Position numbers and translations under genes: made by a program | NCBI RefSeq assembly: GCF_902506555.1 | Contig: NZ_LR732707.1 | Location: 3,247,290-3,311,289 of the forward strand | Length of the DNA: 64,000 nt | Reading direction: 5' to 3' | Source: Sphingorhabdus sp. 109 | GTDB lineage: Bacteria; Pseudomonadota; Alphaproteobacteria; Sphingomonadales; Sphingomonadaceae | Shown: piece by piece, positions 1-7,600 of the stretch | Layout of the letters: each line of letters opens with the position of its first letter | Numbering within the stretch: the stretch's first letter is position 1 | Notes under the pieces: generated by a model | Seen by the model: only the letters and a program-made list of their open reading frames with translations | What the model was told of the DNA's origin: nothing | Databases searched by the model: none

Positions 1-2
1 TG

Positions 3-773
3 GTGCCCGTGCAATATCAGCGGCTGATGGATTTTGCAGGCTTTGACGATTTTGATCTCGGCAGCCTGACCCATAAATATTGCACCAGCGCGCCCTTCTC
101 GGCGGAGCTGAAGGCGGAAGTGCTCAAACGCATGCCGGGCGGGCTGATCGAGATTTATTCGATGACCGAGGGCGGCGTGGTCTGCCTGTTGCTGTGCCAC
201 GAGCATCCCGACAAGCTGCACACGGTCGGCATCGCTTGGGGCGGTAGCGAGGTGATCACCGTCGACGAACAACTCAACCGGCTGCCCGCGGGCGAAATGG
301 GCGAGCTGGTCGGCCGGTCGCAGACGATGATGTCGGGCTACAAGAACCAGCCTGAGAAGACCGAGGAAGCCAGCTGGTATGACGAAAATGGCGACCGCTG
401 GCAGCGGATGGGCGATATCGGCAAGGTCGACGAGGACGGCTTCATCACGCTGATGGGCCGGACCAAGGACATGATCATTTCGGGCGGCTTCAATATCTAT
501 CCGCGCGATCTGGAAGAAGCGCTGATGGCGCAGCCCGGCGTCGCCGATGCGGCGGTCATCGGTGTGGCTTCGCGGCAATGGGGCGAGACGCCGGTCGGCT
601 TCGTCGTGGCGGACGTCGGTGTGACGCTTGATCCGGAAGCGCTGAAGGCGGCGACCAACGCCAATCTCGGCAAAACCCAGCGGCTTTCCGAACTGCGCCT
701 GATCGACGAACTGCCACGCAGTCATATCGGCAAGATATTGAAGACGGAATTGCGGGATATGGCCGAGGGATAG
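3..773 (+). CDS. Acyl-CoA synthetase (AMP-binding family), C-terminal part
   Basis: This is the C-terminal part of an adenylate-forming acyl-CoA synthetase, which activates a carboxylic acid with ATP and transfers it to CoA. The 256 visible residues include the adenylate-binding stretch YSMTEGG, the GDIGKVDEDGF region, the hinge GRTKDMIISGGFNIYPRDLE and a C-terminal SHIGKILK with the likely catalytic lysine. The family is normally 500-550 residues, so about half the protein lies before the window and the real start is not seen. It ends before a repeat-filled intergenic region. The substrate cannot be told; a medium- or long-chain fatty acid or an aromatic acid are all possible. Confidence 0.9.
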   Translation: MPVQYQRLMDFAGFDDFDLGSLTHKYCTSAPFSAELKAEVLKRMPGGLIEIYSMTEGGVVCLLLCHEHPDKLHTVGIAWGGSEVITVDEQLNRLPAGEMGELVGRSQTMMSGYKNQPEKTEEASWYDENGDRWQRMGDIGKVDEDGFITLMGRTKDMIISGGFNIYPRDLEEALMAQPGVADAAVIGVASRQWGETPVGFVVADVGVTLDPEALKAATNANLGKTQRLSELRLIDELPRSHIGKILKTELRDMAEG

Positions 774-797
774 GATGAACCCCGGGACTGTTCGATG

Positions 798-946
798 TGC
801 CCCCGCGCAGGCGGGGGCCCATCTCCCGATGGTGCGCTTGGACGGAATGCTTTTTAGTTCGCGCAATGCCGGGGCCGGAGCGCTGAAAATAACCTGTCTC
901 TGGCGACGGGAATTCCGGAGATGGTCCCCTGCCTGCGCAGGGGCAC
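798..946. repeat. Inverted pair of GC-rich REP-like repeats
   Basis: Two imperfect copies of a roughly 30-base motif face each other, at 798-827 and 917-946. Each contains the self-complementary core GCGCAGGC flanked by runs of C and G and ends in CATCTCC or its complement. They agree at most positions when one is inverted and are separated by about 90 bp. The arrangement resembles a REPIN, a doublet of inverted REP sequences. The intergenic region between the synthetase and the ZIP-like gene shows no other gene. A transcript through it could fold into a long hairpin, so a terminator role is possible. Confidence 0.65.
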
Positions 947-1000
947 TGCTCGTTACTACGGGCTCGGCCAACCTAGTTTGATGAGGAGCGTTATCCCGAC

Positions 1001-1705
1001 ATGTTGATGACTTTTCTTGTCGTGGGGGTGGTGTCGGCGGCGCTGATCGCCGGGGCGCTCTGGGGTATCTACGGCAAATTGTCGCGCAAAACCGAGGGCT
1101 TTGTCATAGCGCTTGCCGGGGGCGCGCTGATCGTCTCGCTGGTCAGCGAACTGATCCAGCCAGCGGTCGCGCAAAGCAACCTGTGGGTCGGGCTGGGCGC
1201 GGTGGCAGCCGGGGCCATGGTCTTTTCCGTTGTCGATTACTGGATCGACGAAAAATGGGGAGCGGAAGGCGGCGGCGGTTTGCTGGCCGCGATCACGCTG
1301 GACGGGGTGCCGGAAAATCTGGCGCTCGGGGTCGCCCTGATCGGGGCGGCGCCGATTGAAGTGGCGGCGCTGGCCGGGTCGATCCTGCTGTCCAATCTTC
1401 CCGAAGCCGCGGGCGGGGCCAAGCAGATGGTCGGCAACGGGCTGTCGAGGGGCAGGACGCTGGGGCTTTGGGCGATGACCGCGCTGATATTGTCGGCCGC
1501 AGCGATCATCGGATATTTCGCGCTGGAAGGCGTCTCTCCGCATGTGCTGGCTGCGACCCGCTGTTTTGCTGCGGGTGCGGTTGTGGCATCGCTCGCGACC
1601 GAGGTGTTTCCCAAGGCCTATAAGGAAGATCATCATATGGCCGGCGTCGCGACTGCAATCGGCGTGATATTGGCGGTCTTTCTGGGCGAGCTTGCCACCG
1701 CCTGA
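1001..1705 (+). CDS. ZIP-family-like metal transporter membrane protein
   Basis: A 234-residue, very hydrophobic protein with about seven or eight likely membrane segments. Two features resemble the metal-binding helices of ZIP divalent-cation transporters: LDGVPENLALGV, similar to the H-x-x-P-E-G helix, and SNLPEAAGG, similar to the second P-E helix. The usual first histidine is replaced by Asp in the first motif and by Asn in the second, so ion choice and even transport activity are uncertain. GAGGAG lies 11 bases before the ATG; a second ATG six bases on is an alternative start. The gene stands alone, with guaA 75 bp downstream. Confidence 0.7.
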   Translation: MLMTFLVVGVVSAALIAGALWGIYGKLSRKTEGFVIALAGGALIVSLVSELIQPAVAQSNLWVGLGAVAAGAMVFSVVDYWIDEKWGAEGGGGLLAAITLDGVPENLALGVALIGAAPIEVAALAGSILLSNLPEAAGGAKQMVGNGLSRGRTLGLWAMTALILSAAAIIGYFALEGVSPHVLAATRCFAAGAVVASLATEVFPKAYKEDHHMAGVATAIGVILAVFLGELATA

Positions 1706-1780
1706 GCCGGGCGGGATTTTGCGGTGGCGGGCGACAAAGGCACTAGACTCGAATGGGGTGGCCCACTAAGCGGCTAAGCC

Positions 1781-3352
1781 ATGTCCATAGCTCATGAAGA
1801 AACCATTCTGATCGTCGATTTCGGCTCTCAGGTCACGCAGCTTATCGCCCGCCGGGTGCGCGAGGCGGGAGTCTATTCGGAGATTGCTCCGTTCAACACC
1901 GCGGAAGAAGCCTTTCACCGGCTGAAACCCAAGGGGGTCATCCTCTCCGGATCACCCGCCGGTGTGCCCGAAGAAGGCAGCCCGCGCGCGCCGGATGTGA
2001 TTTTTGAAAGCGGCCTGCCGATCCTTGGCATCTGCTATGGCCAGCAGGTGATGACGCATCAGCTGGGCGGCAAGGTGGAATCCGGCGACGGCGGCCAGTT
2101 TGGCGGCGAGTTCGGACGTGCCTTCATCGAGATCAGCGAAGAATGCGTGTTGTTCGATGGTCTGTGGAAGGTCGGCGAGAAGCACCAGGTCTGGATGAGC
2201 CACGGCGACAAGGTTACCGAATTTGCACCGGGATTCCGGATCGTCGCGACCACCGAAGGCGCGCCCTTCGCCCTGATTGCCGATGACGAGCGGCGCTATT
2301 ATGGCACCCAGTTCCACCCCGAGGTCGTGCACACGCCCGATGGCGGCAAGATGATCGCCAATTTCGTGCGCCATGTCTGCGGCTGCGCCGGCGACTGGAC
2401 GATGGCGGAATTCAAGGCGGCCAAGATCAAGGAAATCCAGGACCAGGTCGGCGACAAGAAAGTTATCTGCGGCCTGTCCGGCGGCGTCGACAGCGCGGTG
2501 GCCGCGGTGCTGATCCACGAAGCGATCGGTAACCAGCTGACCTGCGTCTTTGTCGATCATGGCCTGATGCGGATGGGCGAGGCGGATCAGGTGGTCAGCC
2601 TGTTCCGCGAACATTATAAAATGCCTTTGGTCCACCGCGATGTGGAGGAAATGTTCCTCTCGGGTCTCGCTGGTGTCACCGACCCGGAAAAGAAACGCAA
2701 GTTTATCGGTGCGACCTTCATCGACGTGTTTGACCAAGAGGCCAAGGCGGTCGGCGGCGCCGATTTCCTAGCCCAGGGCACGCTCTACCCCGATGTGATC
2801 GAGAGCGTCTCGTTCACCGGCGGGCCGAGCGTCACCATCAAGTCGCACCATAATGTCGGCGGGCTTCCGGAACGCATGAACATGAAGCTGGTCGAGCCGC
2901 TGCGCGAATTGTTCAAGGACGAAGTTCGCGATCTCGGCCGTGAACTGGGGCTGCCGGAAATTTTCGTTGGCCGCCATCCGTTTCCCGGACCCGGACTGGC
3001 CATCCGTATTCCCGGCGAAGTGACCAAGGAACGCTGCGACATATTGCGCAAGGCCGACGCCATCTATCTCGAGGAAATCCGCAACGCCGGCCTCTATGAC
3101 GCGATCTGGCAGGCCTTTGCTGTATTGCTGCCGGTGAAAACCGTCGGCGTGATGGGCGACAGCCGCACCTATGACAGCGTCTGCGGCCTGCGCGCGGTTA
3201 CCAGCACCGACGGCATGACCGCCGACGTCTACCCCTTCGATGCCAGCTTCCTGACCCGCGTATCGACGCGGATCGTCAACGAGGTGAAGGGGATCAACCG
3301 GGTGGTTTACGATTATACCAGCAAGCCGCCGGGGACGATCGAGTGGGAATAA
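1781..3352 (+). CDS. guaA: GMP synthase (glutamine-hydrolysing)
   Basis: It converts XMP to GMP using ATP and glutamine, the last step of guanine nucleotide synthesis. The 523 residues carry an N-terminal class I glutamine amidotransferase with the nucleophile Cys85 in ILGICYGQQ and the His/Glu pair in FHPEV. An ATP pyrophosphatase domain follows with the P-loop [11 protein letters not shown], and a C-terminal dimerisation domain ends in GTIEWE. The length is that of a normal full-length GuaA. The stop codon is six bases before a small membrane protein gene, so the two may share a transcript although no functional link is evident. Confidence 0.97.
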   Translation: MSIAHEETILIVDFGSQVTQLIARRVREAGVYSEIAPFNTAEEAFHRLKPKGVILSGSPAGVPEEGSPRAPDVIFESGLPILGICYGQQVMTHQLGGKVESGDGGQFGGEFGRAFIEISEECVLFDGLWKVGEKHQVWMSHGDKVTEFAPGFRIVATTEGAPFALIADDERRYYGTQFHPEVVHTPDGGKMIANFVRHVCGCAGDWTMAEFKAAKIKEIQDQVGDKKVICGLSGGVDSAVAAVLIHEAIGNQLTCVFVDHGLMRMGEADQVVSLFREHYKMPLVHRDVEEMFLSGLAGVTDPEKKRKFIGATFIDVFDQEAKAVGGADFLAQGTLYPDVIESVSFTGGPSVTIKSHHNVGGLPERMNMKLVEPLRELFKDEVRDLGRELGLPEIFVGRHPFPGPGLAIRIPGEVTKERCDILRKADAIYLEEIRNAGLYDAIWQAFAVLLPVKTVGVMGDSRTYDSVCGLRAVTSTDGMTADVYPFDASFLTRVSTRIVNEVKGINRVVYDYTSKPPGTIEWE

Positions 3353-3358
3353 AGCAAG

Positions 3359-3790
3359 ATGCACTATAGCAAATTGTCGATGTTAAGGAGTGCGCTGGCA
3401 ATCGGTTTAGCGGTGGGCTTATTGGTGTCTTTCCACCAAATACTGCCGTATTTGATCTTGGCTGTCAGAGGTGAATATTGGGTGCTTGACGGGCTTTCGA
3501 CCCAATTTTTTTATCCTCTGATGTACGTGTTGCCGGTTTCATTGACGCTAAGCTTGACGGTGGGATTCGTCCTATTGATTTTGGCGAAGAGCATTCTCGG
3601 ATATAGTTTAAGGTATTGGATCGCTCTGGGCTCAGTTTGTGGAATTGCAATTTTCTTCATGTTTGCGTTTAATGGAAGCTTGATCTTGGGCAACTTGATA
3701 GCGTTGGTACTATTTTCCCTTTATGGTGCTGTGGTAGCTTGGATCGCAAAAAGAGCGCTGGGGAAGCACCAAATTGATGCGACCGACTGA
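3359..3790 (+). CDS. Small membrane protein of unknown function
   Basis: I do not recognise this 143-residue protein. It has a short basic N-terminus and about four hydrophobic segments, around residues 9-35, 48-78, 87-103 and 107-131, so it is probably an inner-membrane protein. Its DNA is visibly richer in A and T than guaA or the genes after it, with codons such as TTG, TTA and GAT replacing the GC-ending codons of the region. That suggests recent acquisition or weak selection. It starts six bases after the guaA stop and is followed by the repeat pair that precedes the GIY-YIG gene. Confidence 0.6.
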   Translation: MHYSKLSMLRSALAIGLAVGLLVSFHQILPYLILAVRGEYWVLDGLSTQFFYPLMYVLPVSLTLSLTVGFVLLILAKSILGYSLRYWIALGSVCGIAIFFMFAFNGSLILGNLIALVLFSLYGAVVAWIAKRALGKHQIDATD

Positions 3791-3816
3791 ACGACAATAG
3801 CTGTGTGAACAACTCG

Positions 3817-3918
3817 GTCCTTCGACAGGATCAGGACGAACGGGGCTTTTTGAGCGCTCGCTTCTTAACAGTTTAGGCCAATCATCTCCTTCCGTTCGTC
3901 CTGAGCTTGTCGAAGGAC
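3817..3918. repeat. Inverted repeat pair upstream of the GIY-YIG gene
   Basis: Two copies of a 26-29-base motif face each other: a reverse copy at 3817-3845 (core TTCGACAGGATCAGGACGAA) and a forward copy at 3892-3918 (core TTCGTCCTGAGCTTGTCGAA). The spacer is about 46 bp. Each copy has TTCG and CGAA at its ends and can partly fold on itself. The doublet resembles a REPIN. The same motif recurs after the GIY-YIG gene and near 47.1 kb. Confidence 0.8.
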
Positions 3919-3940
3919 GGGTGCGCGCTATCGTGCGGCG

Positions 3941-4222
3941 ATGGCATTCTGGACCTATATGCTGAAATGCGCGGACGGGCATTTTTATGTCGGGCATAGC
4001 GATAATCTGGAAGCGCGCGTTGCCGCCCATCAGTCGGGGACAATTGGCGGTTATACCCACTGCCGCCGCCCGGTGGTGCTGGTGTGGAGCGAATATTTCT
4101 CCAAACGTGAAGAAGCCATTGCGGCGGAACGACAGATAAAGGGCTGGTCACGAGCAAAAAAGCGGGCCTTGATTGATGGTGACTGGGGCTTGATTTCTCG
4201 CCTGGCGCGATCACGGTCTTGA
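3941..4222 (+). CDS. GIY-YIG domain nuclease-like protein
   Basis: A 93-residue single-domain protein of the GIY-YIG superfamily (the UvrC N-terminal / YhbQ-like type). The motif appears as TYMLKCADGHFYVGHS near residues 5-20. An Arg follows in DNLEARV, and the metal-binding Glu lies in AAERQIKGWSR near residue 64, so the catalytic set looks complete. These domains make single-strand breaks in DNA, but the role of the small stand-alone members is not settled. The gene sits exactly between two inverted repeat doublets of one family, which suggests it moves with, acts on, or helps copy those repeats. That link is inference. Confidence 0.88.
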   Translation: MAFWTYMLKCADGHFYVGHSDNLEARVAAHQSGTIGGYTHCRRPVVLVWSEYFSKREEAIAAERQIKGWSRAKKRALIDGDWGLISRLARSRS

Positions 4223-4241
4223 CGCTAGATTGTGCGAATTC

Positions 4242-4362
4242 GTACTTCGACAAGCTCAGCACGAACGGAGATTGGTTTGTTTCACTTCGAACGGAGCTTT
4301 GAGGGCTCTTCTCTGTTGCGGCCCTTCCCCATCTCCCGTTCGTCCTGAGCCTGTCGAAGGGC
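4242..4362. repeat. Inverted repeat pair downstream of the GIY-YIG gene
   Basis: A reverse copy at 4242-4268 (core TTCGACAAGCTCAGCACGAA) faces a forward copy at 4336-4362 (core TTCGTCCTGAGCCTGTCGAA). This is the same order as the pair upstream of the GIY-YIG gene. The spacer holds a partial third copy of the motif end (CGAACGGAGCTTTGAG), matching the sequence that follows the upstream reverse copy (CGAACGGGGCTTTTTGAG). From 4363 to about 4440 I see nothing further. Confidence 0.8.
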
Positions 4363-4441
4363 TTAGCGCGAGCTATCGCCGCAGCAAGTGGCTGCACGCT
4401 ATCCGCATATATAATTCCGATGGCATCTTTCCTACGCGAAA

Positions 4442-4506
4442 TTGGTCGCCAAACCAGTCATCACTCCAACTTGACCAACCCCCTTGACCAAGCTATATTG
4501 GTCAAG
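4442..4506 (+). promoter_or_regulatory. Promoter and operator of the toxin-antitoxin pair
   Basis: A -35-like TTGACC (4471-4476) lies 17 bases before a -10-like TATATT (4494-4499). This predicts a transcript starting only a few bases before the antitoxin ATG at 4509. A perfect inverted repeat of 9-base arms, CTTGACCAA and TTGGTCAAG with a six-base spacer, covers 4483-4506 and overlaps the -10. Further half-sites TTGGTC (4442-4447) and TTGACCAA (4471-4478) lie upstream. This is the arrangement expected for autorepression by the antitoxin or the toxin-antitoxin complex. Confidence 0.7.
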
Positions 4507-4508
4507 CA

Positions 4509-4802
4509 ATGACCATCCATGTCAATATAGGCGAAGCCAAGACCCGGCTTTCGGAACTTGTCGCAGCGGCGCTGCGCGGGGAAGAGGTGATCCTGCAAAA
4601 AGCGGGCGTGCCGAAGCTGAAGCTGGTGCCGATTGAAATAGCCAACCGGGCGGAGCGCGAAGAAATTGCGCGGCGGCGGGTGCAGGCGGTCGGGGCGTTC
4701 AAGGAAGAGTTTAAGGGCTTTGATCTTAGTCTTGAAGCACTGAAAGCCGACCGGGGCGATCCCGAGGAGCGGTTCCGGAGGAAATTTGGATCTGCTGATT
4801 GA
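4509..4802 (+). CDS. Type II antitoxin, Phd/YefM family
   Basis: A 97-residue antitoxin. The N-terminal half (VNIGEAKTRLSELVAAALRG, then EEVILQKAGVPKLKLVPI) is the Phd/YefM DNA-binding and dimerisation fold. The charged C-terminal half, with EEFKGFDLSLEAL, would wrap and inhibit the toxin. It should neutralise the PIN-domain protein encoded immediately downstream and repress their shared promoter at the inverted repeat just before it. The reading frame overlaps the toxin's by 17 bases, which fits translational coupling and an excess of antitoxin. Confidence 0.9.
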   Translation: MTIHVNIGEAKTRLSELVAAALRGEEVILQKAGVPKLKLVPIEIANRAEREEIARRRVQAVGAFKEEFKGFDLSLEALKADRGDPEERFRRKFGSAD

Positions 4803-5160
4803 CACCCATGTGCTGGCGTGGATCGGAGATGACGACCCGCGCTTGAGCCACAACTTTCTTGCTGAATTACCAAATGTCGACAACCGGCTGTTCGTCAGTG
4901 CCGTGACGGCCTACGAATATAGTGATCTGCTGGGGCGGGGCCGTTTTCCGGCCAGCGTTCCGCTTTCCAGATTTCAGCGAAAACTGGGGTTTCACCTACT
5001 CGATTTTCCAGCCGACCTATGGGAAATTGCGACCGAATTGCCCGATATTCATCGTGACCCGGTCGACCGGATGCTGATAGCTCATGCGATTGTGCTGGGC
5101 CTGACACTGGTCACCGCCGACAAGAATATTCACCATTATCCGGTCAAAACCCTCTGGTAA
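4786..5160 (+). CDS. VapC-type PIN domain ribonuclease toxin
   Basis: A 124-residue PIN-domain protein and likely the toxin of the pair. Its N-terminus LLIDTHVLAWIGDD supplies the first acidic residue. A mid-protein Glu lies in AYEYSDLLG, and DPVDRMLIAHA followed by VTADKNI gives the remaining acidic positions, so the metal-dependent RNase site looks intact. The start is TTG, inside the antitoxin gene, with GGAGG five bases before it. A weak start codon within the antitoxin is consistent with low toxin output. VapC toxins usually cut tRNA or rRNA; the target here is unknown. Confidence 0.9.
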   Translation: MDLLIDTHVLAWIGDDDPRLSHNFLAELPNVDNRLFVSAVTAYEYSDLLGRGRFPASVPLSRFQRKLGFHLLDFPADLWEIATELPDIHRDPVDRMLIAHAIVLGLTLVTADKNIHHYPVKTLW

Positions 5161-5171
5161 GGAACAACCCC

Positions 5172-6179
5172 ATGAAAGCCATCCAACTCCACGCTCCCGC
5201 ATCGCTCGACAATCTCAAGCTGGTCGACCTGCCCGATCCGGCGGCGCCCGGACCCGGCGAAATCGCGGTGCGGCTGCGCGCGTCGAGCCTCAACTACCAT
5301 GATTATGCCGTGGTCACGGGAATGATCCCAACCGCCGAGAAGCGGATCCCGATGTCCGACGGCGCTGGTGAAGTCACCGCCGTGGGCGAGGGCGTCAGCG
5401 AGTTCAAAGTGGGGGATCTGGTGGTTTCGACCTTCTTCCCCGACTGGATCGACGGTGCGCCGCCCGAAGGCGGGTTCAAGCGTGTGCCGGGCGACGGGAT
5501 CGACGGCTATGCGGTCGAACAGGCGATTGGCGCGACGACCTCGTGGACCCACGCGCCCGCAGGCTATAGCGCCGCCGAGAGCGCGACCCTGACCTGCGCC
5601 GGCCTGACCGCCTGGCGCGCCCTGTTTGTCGATGGCACGGTCAAGCCGGGTGACACGGTGCTGGTACAGGGCACCGGCGGCGTGTCCATCTTCGCGCTGC
5701 AATTTGCCAAGGCGGCGGGTGCGACGGTGATCGCGACATCCTCTTCCGACGCCAAGCTGGAGCGGTTGCAGGAACTCGGTGCCGACCATCTGATCAACTA
5801 TAAGGAAATCGAGGCCTGGGGGCCGAAGGTGCTCGAGCTGACCGGTGGCAAGGGTGTCGACTGCGTCGTCGAGATCGGCGGGCCGAGCACGCTCGACCAG
5901 TCGATGATGGCAACCCGGATCAGCGGCCATATCGCCCTGATCGGCGTGCTCACCGGCTTTGCCGGGCCGGTGCAGACCGGCCTGTTGATGGGCAAGAATC
6001 TGCGCGTGCAGGGTCTGACCGTGGGCAGCCGGGCGCAGCAACAGGACATGATCGCGGCCATTGAAGCGAATGGCCTGAAACCGGTGCTCGACAAGCATTT
6101 TCCGCTCGCCGACCTGGGCGATGCGTTCCGCCATCAGGAATCGGGGCAGCATTTCGGCAAGATCATTGTCGATATCTGA
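5172..6179 (+). CDS. NAD(P)-dependent alcohol dehydrogenase / quinone reductase (MDR family)
   Basis: A 335-residue medium-chain dehydrogenase/reductase. It has the N-terminal GroES-like fold (SLNYHDYAVVTG, SDGAGEVTAVGEGV) and a Rossmann domain with VLVQGTGGVSIFALQFAKAAG. The cysteines of the structural-zinc loop are absent, and DGAGEV replaces the zinc-alcohol-dehydrogenase GHE motif, so it probably belongs to the zinc-free quinone-oxidoreductase-like branch. The start has an AAGGAAC ribosome site overlapping the end of the toxin gene 12 bp upstream. Read-through from the toxin-antitoxin promoter is possible. The substrate is not known. Confidence 0.88.
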   Translation: MKAIQLHAPASLDNLKLVDLPDPAAPGPGEIAVRLRASSLNYHDYAVVTGMIPTAEKRIPMSDGAGEVTAVGEGVSEFKVGDLVVSTFFPDWIDGAPPEGGFKRVPGDGIDGYAVEQAIGATTSWTHAPAGYSAAESATLTCAGLTAWRALFVDGTVKPGDTVLVQGTGGVSIFALQFAKAAGATVIATSSSDAKLERLQELGADHLINYKEIEAWGPKVLELTGGKGVDCVVEIGGPSTLDQSMMATRISGHIALIGVLTGFAGPVQTGLLMGKNLRVQGLTVGSRAQQQDMIAAIEANGLKPVLDKHFPLADLGDAFRHQESGQHFGKIIVDI

Positions 6180-6325
6180 TCGATGAGGCGGCGACCGGCT
6201 TCTTCAAGGCGCTTCGCCTTGATGCGCAGCCGGTTGTGACCATTGGCCGCCGCCTTGACTGACCGACCGGCTTCAGGGGGGCTGATAGCCTTGCTACCGA
6301 TCGGCGGCTCGGCCATATTCCGCTG

Positions 6326-7036
6326 ATGCAACTCGACCTCGGCCCTGATCATCGCATGGAAATTCTGGGCAGGATGCACGGCGGTCTGATCAAGCGGTTC
6401 GGCCGGGTGATGCCGGTCGACGATATGCGCCGCGATCCCATGTGGGTTCTGGTACAGGGCGTGATCGGCGCGCGCGCGAAAACCGCGGTGTCCAACGCCA
6501 ATACCGATCGGTTGATCGCCGAATACGGGTCGTGGGAGCGCGTTGCCGAGGCGCCTGTCGGGCAATTGCGGAACCATTTGCAGACCGCCACTTTTCCGGG
6601 GATGGCGGCAGAGCGGCTCAAGGCCTGCCTCAACGACATTATCGCGCGGTGCGGCAAGGCCAGCCTGGAGCATCTCGGATCCATGGAGACGGCGGACGCG
6701 ATGGATTGGCTGGAGACTCTACCCGGGATTGCGCGCAAGATCAGCGCCGGGATCATGAATACCAGCCATTTCAATCGCAAAGCGCTGGTGCTCGATTCCG
6801 GCCATCGGCGCGTGGTGCAGCGCATGGGTCTGGTACCGGCCAGGGCCGATACCAGACGCGCTTATGACGAACTGATGCCGCTGATGCCGCCGGAATGGTC
6901 GGCGGAGGATCTGGACGAGCACCATCTGCTCGGCAAGCGCCTTGCCCAGACCATCTGCCGGCCGAAACGACCGGATTGTCCATCCTGTCCGCTGCGGGCC
7001 GATTGCGAGACCGGATCTGCAACCGTACCGGCCTGA
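6326..7036 (+). CDS. HhH-GPD base-excision repair glycosylase related to endonuclease III
   Basis: A 236-residue DNA glycosylase of the endonuclease III superfamily. The helix-hairpin-helix region reads METLPGIARKISAGIMN-like text around residues 130-148. After ALVLDSGHRRVVQRMG there is an aspartate position, and the C-terminal cluster loop is C-RPKRPD-C-PS-C-PLRAD-C, the classical C-x6-C-x2-C-x5-C of a [4Fe-4S] cluster. The Nth catalytic lysine is at the K of ARKIS. It differs enough from Nth that the damaged base it removes cannot be named. A broken second copy of the cluster loop follows it. Confidence 0.82.
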   Translation: MQLDLGPDHRMEILGRMHGGLIKRFGRVMPVDDMRRDPMWVLVQGVIGARAKTAVSNANTDRLIAEYGSWERVAEAPVGQLRNHLQTATFPGMAAERLKACLNDIIARCGKASLEHLGSMETADAMDWLETLPGIARKISAGIMNTSHFNRKALVLDSGHRRVVQRMGLVPARADTRRAYDELMPLMPPEWSAEDLDEHHLLGKRLAQTICRPKRPDCPSCPLRADCETGSATVPA

Positions 7037-7071
7037 CGGATGCAAAGACTGCCGACAGGACCGCGCGGCAA

Positions 7072-7206
7072 CTGGAACAACGCAGTCCCGATTGGGCCTT
7101 GCGCGACGAACATTTCTGGCTAATTCAGTTCCGGAAGCGAATTTGCACGGCCCGGAGCCCGAAAAGCGACCATTGTCCGGTCGCTGACCTGTGTCTCTGG
7201 GGCGAC
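7072..7206 (+). pseudogene. Remnant of an endonuclease III-type [4Fe-4S] C-terminus
   Basis: One frame here reads DWALRDEHFWLIQFRKRICT and continues to PVADLCLWGD. It looks like the C-terminal end of a second HhH-GPD protein: compare DEHHLLGKRLAQTICRPKRP in the intact gene just upstream. The cluster loop keeps exact spacing, with positions 0, 7, 10 and 16 being Cys, Ser, Cys and Cys, so one ligand has been lost. No start codon, glycosylase domain or matching stop belongs to it, and the rest of the gap from 7037 to 7231 holds nothing else recognisable. I read it as the tail of a deleted tandem paralogue. Confidence 0.5.
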
Positions 7207-7231
7207 GTGCAGCAAAAACAGGATCAGGCCC

Positions 7232-7600
7232 ATGAGCAACGAAACCAAAATGTACGGCATTTCCAATTGCGACACGATCAAGAAGGCGCGCAACTGGATG
7301 GAGAAAAACGGCATTAACTATGTCTTCCACGACTATAAAAAGTCGGGAATTAGCAAGGAAAAGCTGGAAATGTGGGTGATGCAGGTCGGCTGGGAGGCGC
7401 TGGTCAACAAGCGCGGTACCACTTTCCGCAAACTGCCCGACATGGTGAAGGAAAATATTGGCGATGATACGGCGGTGATGGTGATGGCGGAAAATCCCAG
7501 CATGATCAAACGCCCGGTGCTGGAACATGGCGACGAACTGGTGGTCGGTTTCAAGGCGTCAGATTATGAAGCAGCGGGTCTGACAGCGCGCAACAGCTGA
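7232..7600 (+). CDS. YffB/Spx/ArsC-family thioredoxin-fold protein
   Basis: A 122-residue member of the ArsC/Spx/YffB family. The start MYGISNCDTIKKARNWMEKN after a six-residue leader is very close to YffB, with the single active cysteine at residue 13. The arginine loop NPSMIKRPVL near residues 90-99 is also present. YffB-like proteins share the arsenate reductase fold but are thought to act on glutathione-dependent thiol chemistry rather than arsenate. No other ars gene is nearby, so arsenic resistance is unlikely. It overlaps the next gene by one base (TGATG). Confidence 0.88.
   Translation: MSNETKMYGISNCDTIKKARNWMEKNGINYVFHDYKKSGISKEKLEMWVMQVGWEALVNKRGTTFRKLPDMVKENIGDDTAVMVMAENPSMIKRPVLEHGDELVVGFKASDYEAAGLTARNS

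Noticed and set aside
6180-6325. Terminator at the hairpin TCAAGGCGCTTCGCCTTGA after the MDR gene
   Set aside because: The stem is good but no T-run follows, so I could not support a terminator. The rest of the gap holds nothing recognisable.
6895-7317. Idea that the HhH-GPD gene is frameshifted and really continues to 7206
   Set aside because: The upstream frame already contains a complete four-cysteine cluster loop and a normal end, so the second loop cannot be its own C-terminus.
7232-7600. Arsenate reductase for arsenic resistance
   Set aside because: The protein is of the YffB branch and no arsR, arsB or acr3 gene is near.
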